NCBI RefSeq assembly: GCF_000155775.1
Contig: NZ_DS989815.1
Span: 53,974-103,429, forward strand
Source: Glaciecola sp. HTCC2999
GTDB taxonomy: Bacteria > Pseudomonadota > Gammaproteobacteria > Enterobacterales > Alteromonadaceae
Reading direction: 5' to 3'
Length of the DNA: 49,456 bases
The position numbers and the translations under genes were made by a program. Of this stretch, positions 37,259 to 49,456 are shown piece by piece (position 1 is the stretch's first letter; every line of letters starts with the position of its first letter). The notes beneath the pieces are model-generated. The model worked only from the letters and a program-made list of their open reading frames with translations. It had not been told where the DNA came from and did not search any database.

Positions 37259-37669
37259 TTAGCTTTGAACCGTAACTATTAAGCGTCGATTACCACCATG
37301 ATTACGATGCTCACCTAAATAAATACCTTGCCAGGTACCAAGTGCTAAGTGTCCGTTGATAACAGGAATAGAGACATGGTTACCAATCAATGCTGCTTTA
37401 ATATGTGCAGGCATATCATCGTCACCTTCATAAGTATGTGTATATAAGGCTAATCGTTCTGGTACTAAATAATTAATGAATGTTTCCATGTCATCCCTAA
37501 CGCTAGCATCAGCGTTTTCATTGATACTTATTGAGGCGCTGGTATGTTTGATAAATATCTGTACGACAGCTTCAGCAGGTAAATTAGGTAGTCCCTGTTC
37601 GATATGGTGTGTAATTAGGTGAAACCCTCTTGAATAGCTTGGTAACGTAATTTGATAGTGGTTGATCAT
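37259..37669 (-). CDS. yjbQ: YjbQ/UPF0047 family protein
   Basis: A 136-residue protein of the YjbQ family. The blocks IFIKHTSASISINENADASVRDD and HIKAALIGNHVSIPVINGHLALGTWQGIYLGEHR are diagnostic. E. coli YjbQ shows weak thiamine phosphate synthase activity, but its physiological role is open. Length matches (138 in E. coli). It is a single gene after the atp terminator and its stop meets the stop of the IS-split outer-membrane gene. Confidence 0.92.
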   Translation of the reverse strand: MINHYQITLPSYSRGFHLITHHIEQGLPNLPAEAVVQIFIKHTSASISINENADASVRDDMETFINYLVPERLALYTHTYEGDDDMPAHIKAALIGNHVSIPVINGHLALGTWQGIYLGEHRNHGGNRRLIVTVQS

Positions 37670-37769
37670 AAAATAGCGTCCAACATTTTATTGAATATAA
37701 GTTGAGTCTATTTACTTTCCTCAATCGTTGCTACAAGTATCTTGCAAGGTAATATAATTTTATAGGCAA

Positions 37770-37792
37770 TAAAAAACCCGCTTAAAGCGGGT
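37770..37792 (-). terminator. Terminator of the atp operon
   Basis: ACCCGCT and AGCGGGT form a 7-bp stem with a TAA loop; on the minus strand six T follow. It lies 21 bases after the atpC stop and ends the ATP synthase operon. Confidence 0.92.
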
Positions 37793-37813
37793 CTTTGTAT
37801 AACAATACAACTG

Positions 37814-38227
37814 TTATTTACGTAATTGCTGAATCAATCTTAATTGAGCAAGTGCTTCTTCAAGCTGTATGCTTGCTGCATTATGGTCAAAATCAGCGCC
37901 AGGATTCGCTATGGATTCCTCAGCTTGACGTTTAGCCTCTTCAGCGGTGCTCTCGTCCAAATCATCAGCGCGAATAGCTGTATCAGCTAACACGGTAACG
38001 GTGTGCGGTTGAATTTCTAGTGTTCCACCAGCAATATAGATAAAATCTTCTTTGCCGTTTTGCACTAAACGCACCATACCTGGACGGATATTAGTGATAA
38101 GTGGTGCGTGACCAGGATGTATTCCTAGCTCACCTTCACTACCTGTCACTTGAATCGCTTCAACGGCACCAGAAAAAATCGCTTCTTCTGCACTTACCAC
38201 ATCTAAATGTACGGTAGCTTCTGCCAT
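37814..38227 (-). CDS. atpC: ATP synthase F1 epsilon subunit
   Basis: A 137-residue epsilon subunit with an N-terminal beta-sandwich ([39 protein letters not shown]) and a C-terminal helical hairpin ([28 protein letters not shown]). It couples the central stalk to F1 and inhibits ATP hydrolysis when the helices extend. Last gene of the operon; length is close to E. coli (139). Confidence 0.95.
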   Translation of the reverse strand: MAEATVHLDVVSAEEAIFSGAVEAIQVTGSEGELGIHPGHAPLITNIRPGMVRLVQNGKEDFIYIAGGTLEIQPHTVTVLADTAIRADDLDESTAEEAKRQAEESIANPGADFDHNAASIQLEEALAQLRLIQQLRK

Positions 38228-38271
38228 GTGACCTCCTATATTAGGTAATTGTGTAGCATGGAGCTAAAGCC

Positions 38272-40549
<2,278 letters not shown>

Positions 40550-40610
40550 GACTATTTCTCCGATTACCTAACGAAACGCTCTAGTAAGTTACCTTACCAG
40601 AGCTCATTGA

Positions 40611-42152
40611 TTACCACGTTTGTGTATTACAAAACGTTGTTAAAGCATCGTTTAGTTGCTTTTCAATGTCGTCGTTATAGTTACCTGTTTCATTGATAGT
40701 CTTGACTAACTCAGCTTGCTCTGCACCCATGTAAGAGTGAAGTGCCGCTTCAAAATCTAGTACCTTGTTCAACTCAACGTCTTTCAAGAAACCTTTTTCT
40801 ATCGCGAACAGGGAAACAGCAGTATTAGCAACCGATAACGGTGCATACTGGTTCTGTTTCATTAATTCGGTTGCACGCTCACCATGCTCTAATTGAGCAC
40901 GAGTTGCATCATCAAGGTCAGATGCAAATTGCGAGAACGCCGCTAATTCACGATACTGAGCAAGTGCTAGACGGATACCACCACCTAGTTTCTTGATGAT
41001 TTTAGTTTGCGCTGCACCACCAACACGAGATACTGAAATACCCGCATTTACCGCTGGGCGAATACCCGCGTTAAATAAGTCAGTTTCTAAGAAGATCTGA
41101 CCATCGGTAATTGAGATTACGTTAGTTGGTACGAATGCAGATACGTCACCGGCTTGCGTTTCAATGATAGGTAACGCAGTTAAAGAACCCGTTTGACCTT
41201 TCACTTCACCGTTTGTAAATTTCTCTACATAGTCAGCGTTTACACGAGCAGCACGCTCAAGTAGACGTGAATGTAGATAGAATACGTCACCAGGGTATGC
41301 TTCACGACCAGGAGGACGTTTTAATAGTAATGATACTTGACGGTAAGCAACAGCTTGCTTAGACAAATCATCATATACGATTAATGCATCTTCACCGCGG
41401 TCACGGAAGTATTCACCCATAGTACAACCAGAATACGCTGACAAGTACTGCAATGCTGCAGACTCAGATGCTGATGCTGCCACTACGATAGTGTTAGCAA
41501 GTGCACCGTGCTCTTCTAGTTTGCGTACTACGTTAGCGATAGTAGAGGCCTTTTGGCCAATCGCTACGTAAACACATTTAATGCCTGTATTTTTTTGGTT
41601 AATGATGGCATCGATAGCTAATGCAGTTTTACCCGTTTGACGGTCACCGATAACTAGCTCACGCTGGCCACGACCGATTGGGATCATTGAGTCAACAGAT
41701 TTGTAACCTGTTTGAACTGGCTGATCAACTGATTGACGTTCGATAACACCCGGTGCAATTTTTTCAACTGGCTCAAAACCAGCAGCTTCGATTGCGCCTT
41801 TACCATCAATTGGCTCACCTAGTGTGTTAACAACACGACCTAGTAGACCTGGGCCTACTGGTACTTCTAAGATACGACCAGTTGATTGTACTTTATTACC
41901 TTCTTGAAGGTCCTGATATGGACCCATAACTACTGCACCAACAGAATCTCGTTCTAAGTTAAGTGCGATAGCGTAACGATTTCCAGGAAGCTCGATCATT
42001 TCCCCTTGCATTACATCGGCTAGGCCGGTAATACGGATGATACCGTCGGTAACACCGACAATTGTACCTTCATTGCGAGCTTCACTTACTACTTCAAACT
42101 TCTCAATTCGTTTTTTGATTAGTTCTGCAATTTCAGTGGAATTAAGTTGCAT
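40611..42152 (-). CDS. atpA: ATP synthase F1 alpha subunit
   Basis: A 513-residue non-catalytic nucleotide-binding subunit: P-loop [12 protein letters not shown]-free regulatory N terminus ([20 protein letters not shown]), and [34 protein letters not shown] with the conserved arginine finger region further on ([10 protein letters not shown]). Length equals E. coli (513). A 61-base gap precedes atpG. Confidence 0.96.
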   Translation of the reverse strand: MQLNSTEIAELIKKRIEKFEVVSEARNEGTIVGVTDGIIRITGLADVMQGEMIELPGNRYAIALNLERDSVGAVVMGPYQDLQEGNKVQSTGRILEVPVGPGLLGRVVNTLGEPIDGKGAIEAAGFEPVEKIAPGVIERQSVDQPVQTGYKSVDSMIPIGRGQRELVIGDRQTGKTALAIDAIINQKNTGIKCVYVAIGQKASTIANVVRKLEEHGALANTIVVAASASESAALQYLSAYSGCTMGEYFRDRGEDALIVYDDLSKQAVAYRQVSLLLKRPPGREAYPGDVFYLHSRLLERAARVNADYVEKFTNGEVKGQTGSLTALPIIETQAGDVSAFVPTNVISITDGQIFLETDLFNAGIRPAVNAGISVSRVGGAAQTKIIKKLGGGIRLALAQYRELAAFSQFASDLDDATRAQLEHGERATELMKQNQYAPLSVANTAVSLFAIEKGFLKDVELNKVLDFEAALHSYMGAEQAELVKTINETGNYNDDIEKQLNDALTTFCNTQTW

Positions 42153-42165
42153 GCTCTTATCCCCG

Positions 42166-42699
42166 TTATGCTTGTAACGCGTCTGCTAGACGGTTTAATT
42201 TAGTGTGTATGGAACCATCGATAACTGTGTCACCGGCTTTTATTACTAAACCAGCAACAACTGCCTTATCCACGTTACAATTAAGCTTCACTTTACGTGC
42301 CAAGCGTTTTTCAAGCGCCTTGCTGATGTTAGTTTGTTGTGCTTTGGTCAGTTTGATCGCAGATGTGACATCTACATCAATTTCTTTATCAAAGTCAGCT
42401 TTTAGCTGATTAAACAACGTAGCAACTTCAGGAAGTGCAGATAAACGTTGGTTCTCTGCCAAAACTTTAATGAAGTTTTGACCGTTTTCGTCGATTTGCT
42501 CACCGCAAACACCGATAAATATTTCAGCTAGTCTGTCAGCAGAATAAGCACCATTTAACACTTGTTTAATGGCGTCATCCTGAGCAACTGCACCAGCGAA
42601 TACCAGCATTTCTTGCCATTGGGCGACGGTTTCTTTCTCGACAGCGAAATCAAAAGCCGCTTTGGCATAAGGGCGAGCAACGGTAGTCAATTCAGACAT
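42166..42699 (-). CDS. atpH: ATP synthase F1 delta subunit
   Basis: A 177-residue peripheral stalk subunit linking F1 to subunit b. N-terminal [14 protein letters not shown] and C-terminal [25 protein letters not shown] are family blocks. Length equals E. coli (177). Confidence 0.95.
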   Translation of the reverse strand: MSELTTVARPYAKAAFDFAVEKETVAQWQEMLVFAGAVAQDDAIKQVLNGAYSADRLAEIFIGVCGEQIDENGQNFIKVLAENQRLSALPEVATLFNQLKADFDKEIDVDVTSAIKLTKAQQTNISKALEKRLARKVKLNCNVDKAVVAGLVIKAGDTVIDGSIHTKLNRLADALQA

Positions 42700-42712
42700 G
42701 GCTCATTCTCCC

Positions 42713-43183
42713 TTATAGCTCGTCGACAAGTTTTGCAACAATGTCGGCTTGAGCGTCTTTATCGATTTCACGCGCTAAGATTTTTTCTGCGCCAGCAATA
42801 GCTAAAGCAGATACTTGCTTACGCAAATCTTCTTTGGCACGGTTGCGTTCAGCTTCTATCTCCGCATAACCTTGGGCGATGATTTTCTCACGCTCAGAGT
42901 GACCACGTTGCGTTTCTTCGTCAACTAAGACGTTGGCACGCTTTTTGGCTTGCTCGATAATGTCTGCTGCTTGCGCTTTGGCTTCTTTAAGCTGCTCAGC
43001 TGCTTGAGCTTGAGCATCTGCTAGATCTTGTTCAGCACGGTCAGAAGCTTCTAGCCCATCGGCTATTTTCTTCTGACGCTCTTCAATTGCGCCTAGTAGT
43101 GGTGGCCACACGAACTTCATGCAGAACCATACAAAGACAGCAAAAGCGATTGCTTGACCTATTAGAGTGGCGTTAATGTTCAC
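42713..43183 (-). CDS. atpF: ATP synthase F0 b subunit
   Basis: A 156-residue peripheral stalk subunit: N-terminal membrane helix ([23 protein letters not shown]) followed by a long charged coiled coil ([20 protein letters not shown]...). Length equals E. coli (156). Confidence 0.96.
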   Translation of the reverse strand: MNINATLIGQAIAFAVFVWFCMKFVWPPLLGAIEERQKKIADGLEASDRAEQDLADAQAQAAEQLKEAKAQAADIIEQAKKRANVLVDEETQRGHSEREKIIAQGYAEIEAERNRAKEDLRKQVSALAIAGAEKILAREIDKDAQADIVAKLVDEL

Positions 43184-43231
43184 GTCTACTCCTCCTATTT
43201 AATGTTCGCTAAAACTTTCGGGTTAAGTAAA

Positions 43232-43483
<252 letters not shown>

Positions 43484-43502
43484 TTAAAGTTAAAAGAAAC
43501 AA

Positions 43503-44339
<837 letters not shown>

Positions 44340-44350
44340 TTAACCCACGT

Positions 44351-44752
44351 TTAATTAGAAATTGTTGAGTGGCGTTTACTGATCCATATGATCGAAATAG
44401 TATGTGTCGCCGTTGTGAGGACAAATCCGATTAACATAGTTACGGGATGTAACTGAGGTAATTGATATGCCAGCACAAATAAAATCATTGTCATCGCCAA
44501 TTTTATTTTAGAGCCTTGGCTAAAACTCTTCATCACCAAATCTTTTTTGGTGGCGCCGGCGAACCGAAACGCAAAAAATGAAAATACTAAATTAGGAATT
44601 ACACTAACAGCGGCACCTATTGCAAAAGATACGGCTAGATGTGAAGTGAAAAAAATTACAAAAAATAAAGATAAAATGAGAGATACAAAAAATTGAAGTA
44701 GTAGAGTTTTGGTGGCCAGTATTTTTCCTTTACTTACCAACGATTTTCTCAC
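44351..44752 (-). CDS. atpI: ATP synthase assembly protein AtpI
   Basis: A 133-residue membrane protein with four hydrophobic helices; helps assemble or supply magnesium to the F0 ring. The start is GTG at 44752. The sequence AVSFAIGAAVSVIPNLVFSFFAFRFAGA is typical of AtpI. First gene of the atp operon, 41 bases downstream of a strong promoter. Confidence 0.9.
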   Translation of the reverse strand: MRKSLVSKGKILATKTLLLQFFVSLILSLFFVIFFTSHLAVSFAIGAAVSVIPNLVFSFFAFRFAGATKKDLVMKSFSQGSKIKLAMTMILFVLAYQLPQLHPVTMLIGFVLTTATHTISIIWISKRHSTISN

Positions 44753-44793
44753 TTATACTCTCTTACATTTAAAACCTAACTTTAGCGTGGAGA

Positions 44794-44821
44794 AGTATAC
44801 TTAGAATGGATATTATTTCAA
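44794..44821 (-). promoter_or_regulatory. Promoter of the atp operon
   Basis: On the minus strand TTGAAA (44821-44816, 5 of 6) and TATACT (44799-44794, 5 of 6) are separated by 16 bases, in the 217-base gap between parB and atpI. The rest of the gap holds only a short ACCTAGGT palindrome and no clear terminator for parB. Confidence 0.65.
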
Positions 44822-44969
44822 CTAATAAAGATCAATGATAATTTTAATACCACTCATACATATAAATGATGATCTCGATAAATAAGGCTCTGTAGCTATT
44901 GATTTACCTAGGTAGGTTGATCGTAGTAGATCCAAAGTCGTAAACATTCACCCACATAATGAATGACTT

Positions 44970-45860
44970 TTATTCGTTAAAAAATCCTAAAATTCCATCT
45001 AACTGTTCTAAATCAGAGAAATTGATAACAACCTTGCCCTTACCTTTTTTATTTGCGTTAATCTGGACTTGTGCACCAATTTGTTCTGCTAGTCTTGTTT
45101 GTAATTGTTCGACATCTGGAACGACTGATTTTGATTCTTTTTCTTGAGGTGGGTTTAATAACTTACGGACATAATTTTCTGTTTCGCGAACACTGAGTTT
45201 ATTGTCCGCCACGTGTTTACCTGCCTCTTTTTGTAAATCACTTTCTAATGCAAGTAAAGTTCTTGCATGACCCATTTCAATATCACCGTATTCAAGTAAT
45301 TTTTTTACTTCATCATTGAGTAAATTGAGACGCAGTAAGTTCGTTACGGTAGTGCGTGATTTACCTACGGCAATAGCAACTTCTTGATGAGTCAGTTCAA
45401 ATTCTTTCATTAAACGGTCAAGCGCTTGAGCTTCTTCCATGGCATTAAGATCTTCACGCTGGATGTTCTCAATTAATGCAATCGCAACGGCAGCTTCATC
45501 AGCTACTTCTTTAATTAAGCAAGGTACCTCATGTAATAAGGCTAATTTGGCTGCACGCCAACGACGTTCACCAGCAATAATTTCAAATTTATTATTCCCT
45601 ACACTGCGAACAACAATTGGTTGAATAATTCCTTGTGCTTGAATAGAGGTAGATAGTTCCTCTAAAGCATCGGGTGACATATCTTTACGAGGCTGATATT
45701 TTCCGGGTTGCAAACAATCAATTGGTAAATGGCGTAAGTCACCATCAGTAGGCTCGCCAGATTTAATCTTTGACTGACTAACAGTATTTGGTGCTACAGT
45801 ACGATTAGAGGTTAGCAGTGCATCTAATCCTCGACCTAAACCTTTACTTTTTCCAGCCAT
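44970..45860 (-). CDS. parB: Chromosome partitioning protein ParB
   Basis: A 296-residue ParB. The CTP-binding/N-terminal box is LQPGKYQPRKDM and the GERRWRAAK motif; the HTH is TLTHQEVAIAVGKSRTTVTNLLRL-like (ELTHQEVAIAVGKSRTTVTN), and the C-terminal dimerisation domain ends FSDLEQLDGILGFFNE. It binds parS sites and spreads as a CTP clamp to segregate oriC. It follows parA by 23 bases. I found no full parS 16-mer in the window. Confidence 0.95.
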   Translation of the reverse strand: MAGKSKGLGRGLDALLTSNRTVAPNTVSQSKIKSGEPTDGDLRHLPIDCLQPGKYQPRKDMSPDALEELSTSIQAQGIIQPIVVRSVGNNKFEIIAGERRWRAAKLALLHEVPCLIKEVADEAAVAIALIENIQREDLNAMEEAQALDRLMKEFELTHQEVAIAVGKSRTTVTNLLRLNLLNDEVKKLLEYGDIEMGHARTLLALESDLQKEAGKHVADNKLSVRETENYVRKLLNPPQEKESKSVVPDVEQLQTRLAEQIGAQVQINANKKGKGKVVINFSDLEQLDGILGFFNE

Positions 45861-45883
45861 AATCTGTTGTTTTCCTATACAGT

Positions 45884-46659
45884 TTATTGTGTAGCACTTT
45901 TATTTTTACTATTGATAATTTCACCAGCTAAAGCAAGATAAGCTTTTGCACCAGTAGAAGATTTATCATAATACATTGCTGGTGTACCGTAACTAGGTGC
46001 TTCTGCTAATCGGACATTACGAGGAATGACAGTTCGATATACAAGTTTTCCAAAATGACGTTTTAATTGTTCAGAAACATCATTTGCTAAGCGATTACGC
46101 GGATCGTACATGGTACGTAAAATACTCAATGCATAAATCTTTATTCACAACTGAAGCGAGTTTTCAATTGTACCCATTAGTTCGGTTAACCTTCTAATGC
46201 ATAATATTCACATTGCATAGGTACGATAACAGAATCGGCCGCTGCAAGTGCGTTAACCGTCAATTGGGACAAGGATGGGGGACAATCAATAAAGATAAAA
46301 TCATAATCGTCTTTTACCGGATTTAATGCATTTCGTAATCTAACTTCGCGAGCATACAGTTCCATCAGTTTAACTTCAGCAGCTGTATTATCAGAATTAC
46401 CAGCAATTAAATGATATTTACCACTTGTTTCATTGATTATAATTTCTTTAGCAGGCTTATCTTCAATTAATAATTCGTAACAGGTATTTTTAACATCATG
46501 TTTTGATATACCGCTGGCAGTCGTTGCGTTGCCCTGAGGATCAAGGTCTATCAATAAAACACGACGTTTAGTTGCTGCCATAGAAGCAGCAAGGTTTACT
46601 GTCGATGTGGTTTTACCAACACCACCTTTTTGATTCGCTATTGCGATTATTTTAGCCAC
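45884..46659 (-). pseudogene. parA: Chromosome partitioning ATPase ParA, broken by three small deletions
   Basis: The N-terminal part (46659-46186) has the deviant Walker A KGGVGKTTS and LIDLDPQGN, and reads to QCEYYALEG before a stop. The C-terminal part (from about 46124) resumes at ILRTMYDPRNRL. Between them all three frames together encode the expected ParA sequence (LTELMGTIENSLQ, LVNKDLCIEG): bases appear missing at about 46186 (one T), 46147 (one G) and 46125 (two G), four in all. Either a fresh lesion or an assembly fault; ParA normally works with ParB to segregate origins. Confidence 0.85.
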
Positions 46660-46672
46660 GGGCCAATCTCTT

Positions 46673-47335
46673 TTATACTGTTTGCGTTGATATTATGCGA
46701 ATTAAATGCCGTTCCCCGATCAATTGAGGGACATGTAATTGAACTGACTCTTTTAATTGAAAATTTATTGGCATCTCAGTTAACTCAGATTCAGGATATT
46801 GGCCTTTTAGGGCAACAAATTCTCCACTAGTATTTACCAAATGACCACACCAGTGCAACATATCTTTTATGCTAGCAAAGGCTCTGGAAATGACACCATC
46901 AAATCCATTAGGATCTTTATATTCTTCTACTCTTGATTGTACTGGCGAAATATTATTCAATTTTAACCCATATGCCACTTGCTGCATGAATCTAACACGT
47001 TTTCCTAATGAGTCTAGTAATACAAATTCATATTCAGGATGCATTATTGCCAATGGTATCCCTGGTAAACCTGGCCCAGTTCCGACATCAATAAACCGTG
47101 TTCCACGCAAAAATGGTGATACCACAATTGAATCTAATACATGTTTTACTAGCATATCATCAATTTGACGAATGGAAGTGAGGTTATACGCCTTATTCCA
47201 TTTGTGCATCATTTCGATATACATCACTAATTTTTGTAGTTGTTCAGCCGTAACAGTGAGATCAGTTTTAGCTACTAGGTAAGTTAATTTAGCAACTAGC
47301 TGTTGGTCTGCTGCTTGAAATAAGGTATCAGTCAT
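46673..47335 (-). CDS. rsmG: 16S rRNA (guanine527-N7)-methyltransferase RsmG
   Basis: A 220-residue SAM methyltransferase that makes m7G527 in 16S rRNA. SAM-binding block [17 protein letters not shown] and [19 protein letters not shown] are diagnostic. Length is near E. coli (207). Its ATG overlaps the mnmG stop by one base (TAATG). Confidence 0.95.
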   Translation of the reverse strand: MTDTLFQAADQQLVAKLTYLVAKTDLTVTAEQLQKLVMYIEMMHKWNKAYNLTSIRQIDDMLVKHVLDSIVVSPFLRGTRFIDVGTGPGLPGIPLAIMHPEYEFVLLDSLGKRVRFMQQVAYGLKLNNISPVQSRVEEYKDPNGFDGVISRAFASIKDMLHWCGHLVNTSGEFVALKGQYPESELTEMPINFQLKESVQLHVPQLIGERHLIRIISTQTV

Positions 47336-49224
47336 TAGGCAGATTTTCTCAACATGTTGTGTTTTTTCAAATATACCAACAACAAAGATATTGCTGCTGG
47401 TGTGATACCAGATATTCGAGACGCTTTACCAATAGTTTCTGGACGAGACTCTGTTAACTTCGCTACTACCTCATTGGACAAACCAGAAATTTGAGAATAA
47501 TCAAATGTCGGTGGTAATAAGGTTTCTTCGTGCCGCTGTGTTTTCGCTATTTCTTCTTTTTGGCGTTCTATATAACCAGCATATTTAATTTGTATCTCTA
47601 CTTGTTCAGCTGCTTGTACATGCTCTAAACCTGGTCCAATTCCTTCTATTTCCATTAGCTTTTTATAAGTCATTTCAGGACGTCTAATTAATTCTTCAAA
47701 CGTATGTTCCCTACTTACTGGATTTTTCAATAGTGGATTTAATGCTGGTGTCGCACTGTGTTCTGGATGTACATAATGCGCTTTTAGTCTTTGTTTTTCT
47801 TGTTCAATTAAATCTAACTTTTCATTAAAGGCAGCCCATCGAGCATCATCAACCAGACCTACTTCTCGACCTAATGGTGTTAAGCGCATATCAGCGTTAT
47901 CTTCGCGTAATAATAATCGATATTCAGCACGAGAAGTAAACATACGATACGGTTCTTTCGTGCCCATAGTCGCTAAATCATCAATTAAAACACCTATGTA
48001 GGCTTGGTCACGACGTAAACTGATAGGGGCTTTATCTTGCGTTTGTAAAGCCGCATTCGCGCCAGCAATTAACCCTTGAGCACCAGCTTCTTCATAACCG
48101 GTGGTCCCATTAATTTGACCAGCAAAAAATAACCCTTCTATAAATTTAGTTTCTAATGACTGTTTCAAATCTCGTGGATCAAAGAAATCATATTCAATCG
48201 CATAGCCAGGTCGAATAATATGCGCATTTTCAAAACCTTTAATGGAACGAACTAAATCAAATTGCACATCAAAAGGTAAAGATGTCGATATACCATTAGG
48301 ATATATTTCAATTGAATCTAATCCTTCTGGTTCAACAAATATTTGATGAGAATCCTTATCAGCAAACCGATTAATTTTATCTTCAATGCTTGGACAATAT
48401 CGTGGTCCTATTCCTTCAATAACACCGGTATACATAGGAGAACGATCTAGCCCGCCACGAATTATCTCATGGGTACGTTCATTAGTATGTGTGATATAAC
48501 ATGGAATTTGACGTGGATGCTGTTCCACTTTTCCCATGAAAGAAAATACAGGTAAAGGGGTATCCCCTGGCTGAGCTTGCATGACTTCATAATTTAACGT
48601 CCTAGCGTCAAGTCTTGCGGGTGTGCCAGTTTTTAATCTATCAACTCTAAATGGTAATGCTCTTAATCGTTGTGCAAGTGCTATTGAAGGTGGATCGCCA
48701 GCGCGTCCTCCTTTGTAATTCTCCATTCCTATGTGGATGGTTCCACCTAAAAATGTACCTACCGTTATCACAACGGTTTTGGCTTTAAATTTCAAACCCA
48801 TTTGTGTAACAACACCAGTTACACGGTTGTTTTCAACTATAATATCATCACAAGATTGTTGAAAAATGGTCAAATTTTGTTGATGTTCTAATGATTTTCT
48901 TACGGCATTTCTATATAAATTACGATCTGCTTGAGCTCGTGTAGCTCTTACAGCAGGACCTTTTGAAGAATTTAATGTACGAAATTGAATTCCAGCATGA
49001 TCGATAGCATGTGCCATCGTACCACCCAGTGCATCTATTTCTTTTACTAGATGACCTTTACCAATTCCACCTATTGCCGGATTACATGACATTTGGCCTA
49101 ACGTTTCCATATTATGTGTTAGCAATAATGTTTTCACACCCATACGGGCAGCCGCTAAAGCTGCTTCTGTACCAGCATGACCACCACCAACGACAATGAC
49201 ATCATATGATTCTTCGTAAAACAT
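47335..49224 (-). CDS. mnmG: tRNA uridine 5-carboxymethylaminomethyl modification enzyme MnmG
   Basis: A 629-residue FAD-binding protein that with MnmE modifies U34 of several tRNAs. The dinucleotide motif is [19 protein letters not shown] (GGGHAG at 13-18), [23 protein letters not shown] follows, and the conserved C-terminal region includes [19 protein letters not shown]. Length equals E. coli (629). It is the origin-proximal gene of the cluster. Confidence 0.97.
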   Translation of the reverse strand: MFYEESYDVIVVGGGHAGTEAALAAARMGVKTLLLTHNMETLGQMSCNPAIGGIGKGHLVKEIDALGGTMAHAIDHAGIQFRTLNSSKGPAVRATRAQADRNLYRNAVRKSLEHQQNLTIFQQSCDDIIVENNRVTGVVTQMGLKFKAKTVVITVGTFLGGTIHIGMENYKGGRAGDPPSIALAQRLRALPFRVDRLKTGTPARLDARTLNYEVMQAQPGDTPLPVFSFMGKVEQHPRQIPCYITHTNERTHEIIRGGLDRSPMYTGVIEGIGPRYCPSIEDKINRFADKDSHQIFVEPEGLDSIEIYPNGISTSLPFDVQFDLVRSIKGFENAHIIRPGYAIEYDFFDPRDLKQSLETKFIEGLFFAGQINGTTGYEEAGAQGLIAGANAALQTQDKAPISLRRDQAYIGVLIDDLATMGTKEPYRMFTSRAEYRLLLREDNADMRLTPLGREVGLVDDARWAAFNEKLDLIEQEKQRLKAHYVHPEHSATPALNPLLKNPVSREHTFEELIRRPEMTYKKLMEIEGIGPGLEHVQAAEQVEIQIKYAGYIERQKEEIAKTQRHEETLLPPTFDYSQISGLSNEVVAKLTESRPETIGKASRISGITPAAISLLLVYLKKHNMLRKSA

Positions 49225-49254
49225 GTAATTTGACCTATAAATATTAACCTTCTT

Positions 49255-49284
49255 ATTTTAGCTGATTTGCCAGAAAGTTGACAA
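49255..49284 (-). promoter_or_regulatory. Candidate promoter of mnmG-rsmG-parAB
   Basis: On the minus strand TTGTCA (49284-49279, 5 of 6) and TAAAAT (49260-49255, 5 of 6) are separated by 18 bases, 30 bases before the mnmG start codon. Confidence 0.55.
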
Positions 49285-49310
49285 TGCTTTGTGCGTAGCA
49301 CTGCTTTTAA

Positions 49311-49456
49311 TAAAAAAAGCTTTTATATAGTGTATAGATTATTACTATTATTATTAAGGAAGCACTTTTCTGTGTATAACCCTTTTTTTTTTAGTAATTT
49401 TAATAAGTTATGTAGATCATAACTATCCTTAGGGTCGGTTCGTAACTGCGTACAAG
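49311..49456. other. Possible left edge of oriC
   Basis: Beyond mnmG, where gammaproteobacterial oriC usually lies, there is an A+T-rich stretch (49311-49360), a DnaA-box match TTATACACA on the minus strand (49379-49371), a run of ten T (49383-49392) and an inverted repeat AGTTATG/CATAACT (49406-49424) enclosing GATC. The window ends before further DnaA boxes could be seen, so the call is partial. Confidence 0.45.

Larger units (their letters stand above)
35595..37262 (+). pseudogene. Small outer-membrane beta-barrel protein gene, split by an IS3-family element
   Basis: The first 22 codons (35595-35660) encode a signal peptide, MKILLLCILISLSTATKAEE, then FT. The frame is broken by the insertion at 35661-36920 and resumes at 36924. 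Taking out the element and one copy of the 3-base duplication ACA gives an exact in-frame gene of 134 residues: FSAGLGYQFGGALGIQ, then glycine/aromatic-rich beta strands (ATAGYDYALNEHVSFGLQLG) and a C-terminal YQF, the outer-membrane insertion signal. The intact protein would be a small porin-like barrel; the specific family is not recognised. The gene's stop overlaps that of yjbQ on the other strand. Confidence 0.85.

Noticed and set aside
44880..44960. ACCTAGGT palindrome as a parB terminator
   Set aside because: The stem is too short and there is no T run after it on the minus strand.
45179..45195. TGTTTCGCGAACA in parB resembling parS
   Set aside because: It is shorter than the 16-base palindrome and lacks the central CACGTG.
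47098..47116. Possible parS half-site in rsmG (TGTTCCACG followed by A-rich bases)
   Set aside because: The left half fits the parS consensus but the right half does not, and it lies in coding sequence; 12 of 16 matches are expected by chance somewhere in a window this size.

Overview
This is a contiguous chromosomal segment of a gammaproteobacterium, probably a marine Alteromonadales-type organism. That placement is inferred from protein family resemblance and gene order; no rRNA or tRNA gene is present to confirm it. The right end carries the conserved oriC-side order, read leftward: mnmG-rsmG-parA-parB, then the complete ATP synthase operon atpIBEFHAGDC. The last ~150 bases look like the edge of the replication origin.

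Layout. 1-1066: the 3' part of ilvC with its terminator. 1136-7378 (minus): a close-packed run proB-proA-tas-EamA transporter-can-MFS exporter, with proline synthesis at its head. 7527-10467 (plus): a secreted M1-type metallopeptidase overlapping a DUF6702 protein. 10477-12679 (minus): aldehyde dehydrogenase, GNAT acetyltransferase and a small DUF6482-like protein. 12857-17063 (plus): DUF3014, DUF1285, secreted amidohydrolase, YqaA-like membrane protein and exported COG4798 methyltransferase. 17129-18777 (minus): rph-pyrE-tusA, divergent from yicC (plus). 19945-34000: accessory metabolism and signalling, with a CHASE-GAF-GGDEF diguanylate cyclase, alkylsulfatase, secreted S9 peptidase, methyltransferase, a Fur-box-controlled DUF6746 protein, a MATE exporter, hrpB, ppnP and yigZ. 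33452-35460 (plus): DTW-domain tRNA modification enzyme, a kinase-like phosphotransferase and a MarR-like regulator. 35595-37262: a small outer-membrane beta-barrel gene split by a complete IS3-family element. 37259-49224 (minus): yjbQ, the atp operon, parB, a broken parA, rsmG and mnmG.

Most of the window is ordinary housekeeping and I found no convincing new multi-gene system. The strongest observations are these. (1) A 1260-bp IS3 element with a 3-bp target duplication; its conceptual removal restores a 134-residue outer-membrane protein exactly in frame. (2) parA carries three clustered small deletions within about 65 bases while the encoded protein stays conserved across all three frames, so it is either a very young lesion or an assembly error. 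(3) A 16/19 Fur box sits across the spacer and -10 of a sigma70-like promoter driving a DUF6746 gene, with an orphan coding-like frame between that gene and the MATE gene. (4) yigZ lacks a canonical start at the conserved position and has ATT there. (5) Candidate origin elements lie at the right edge.
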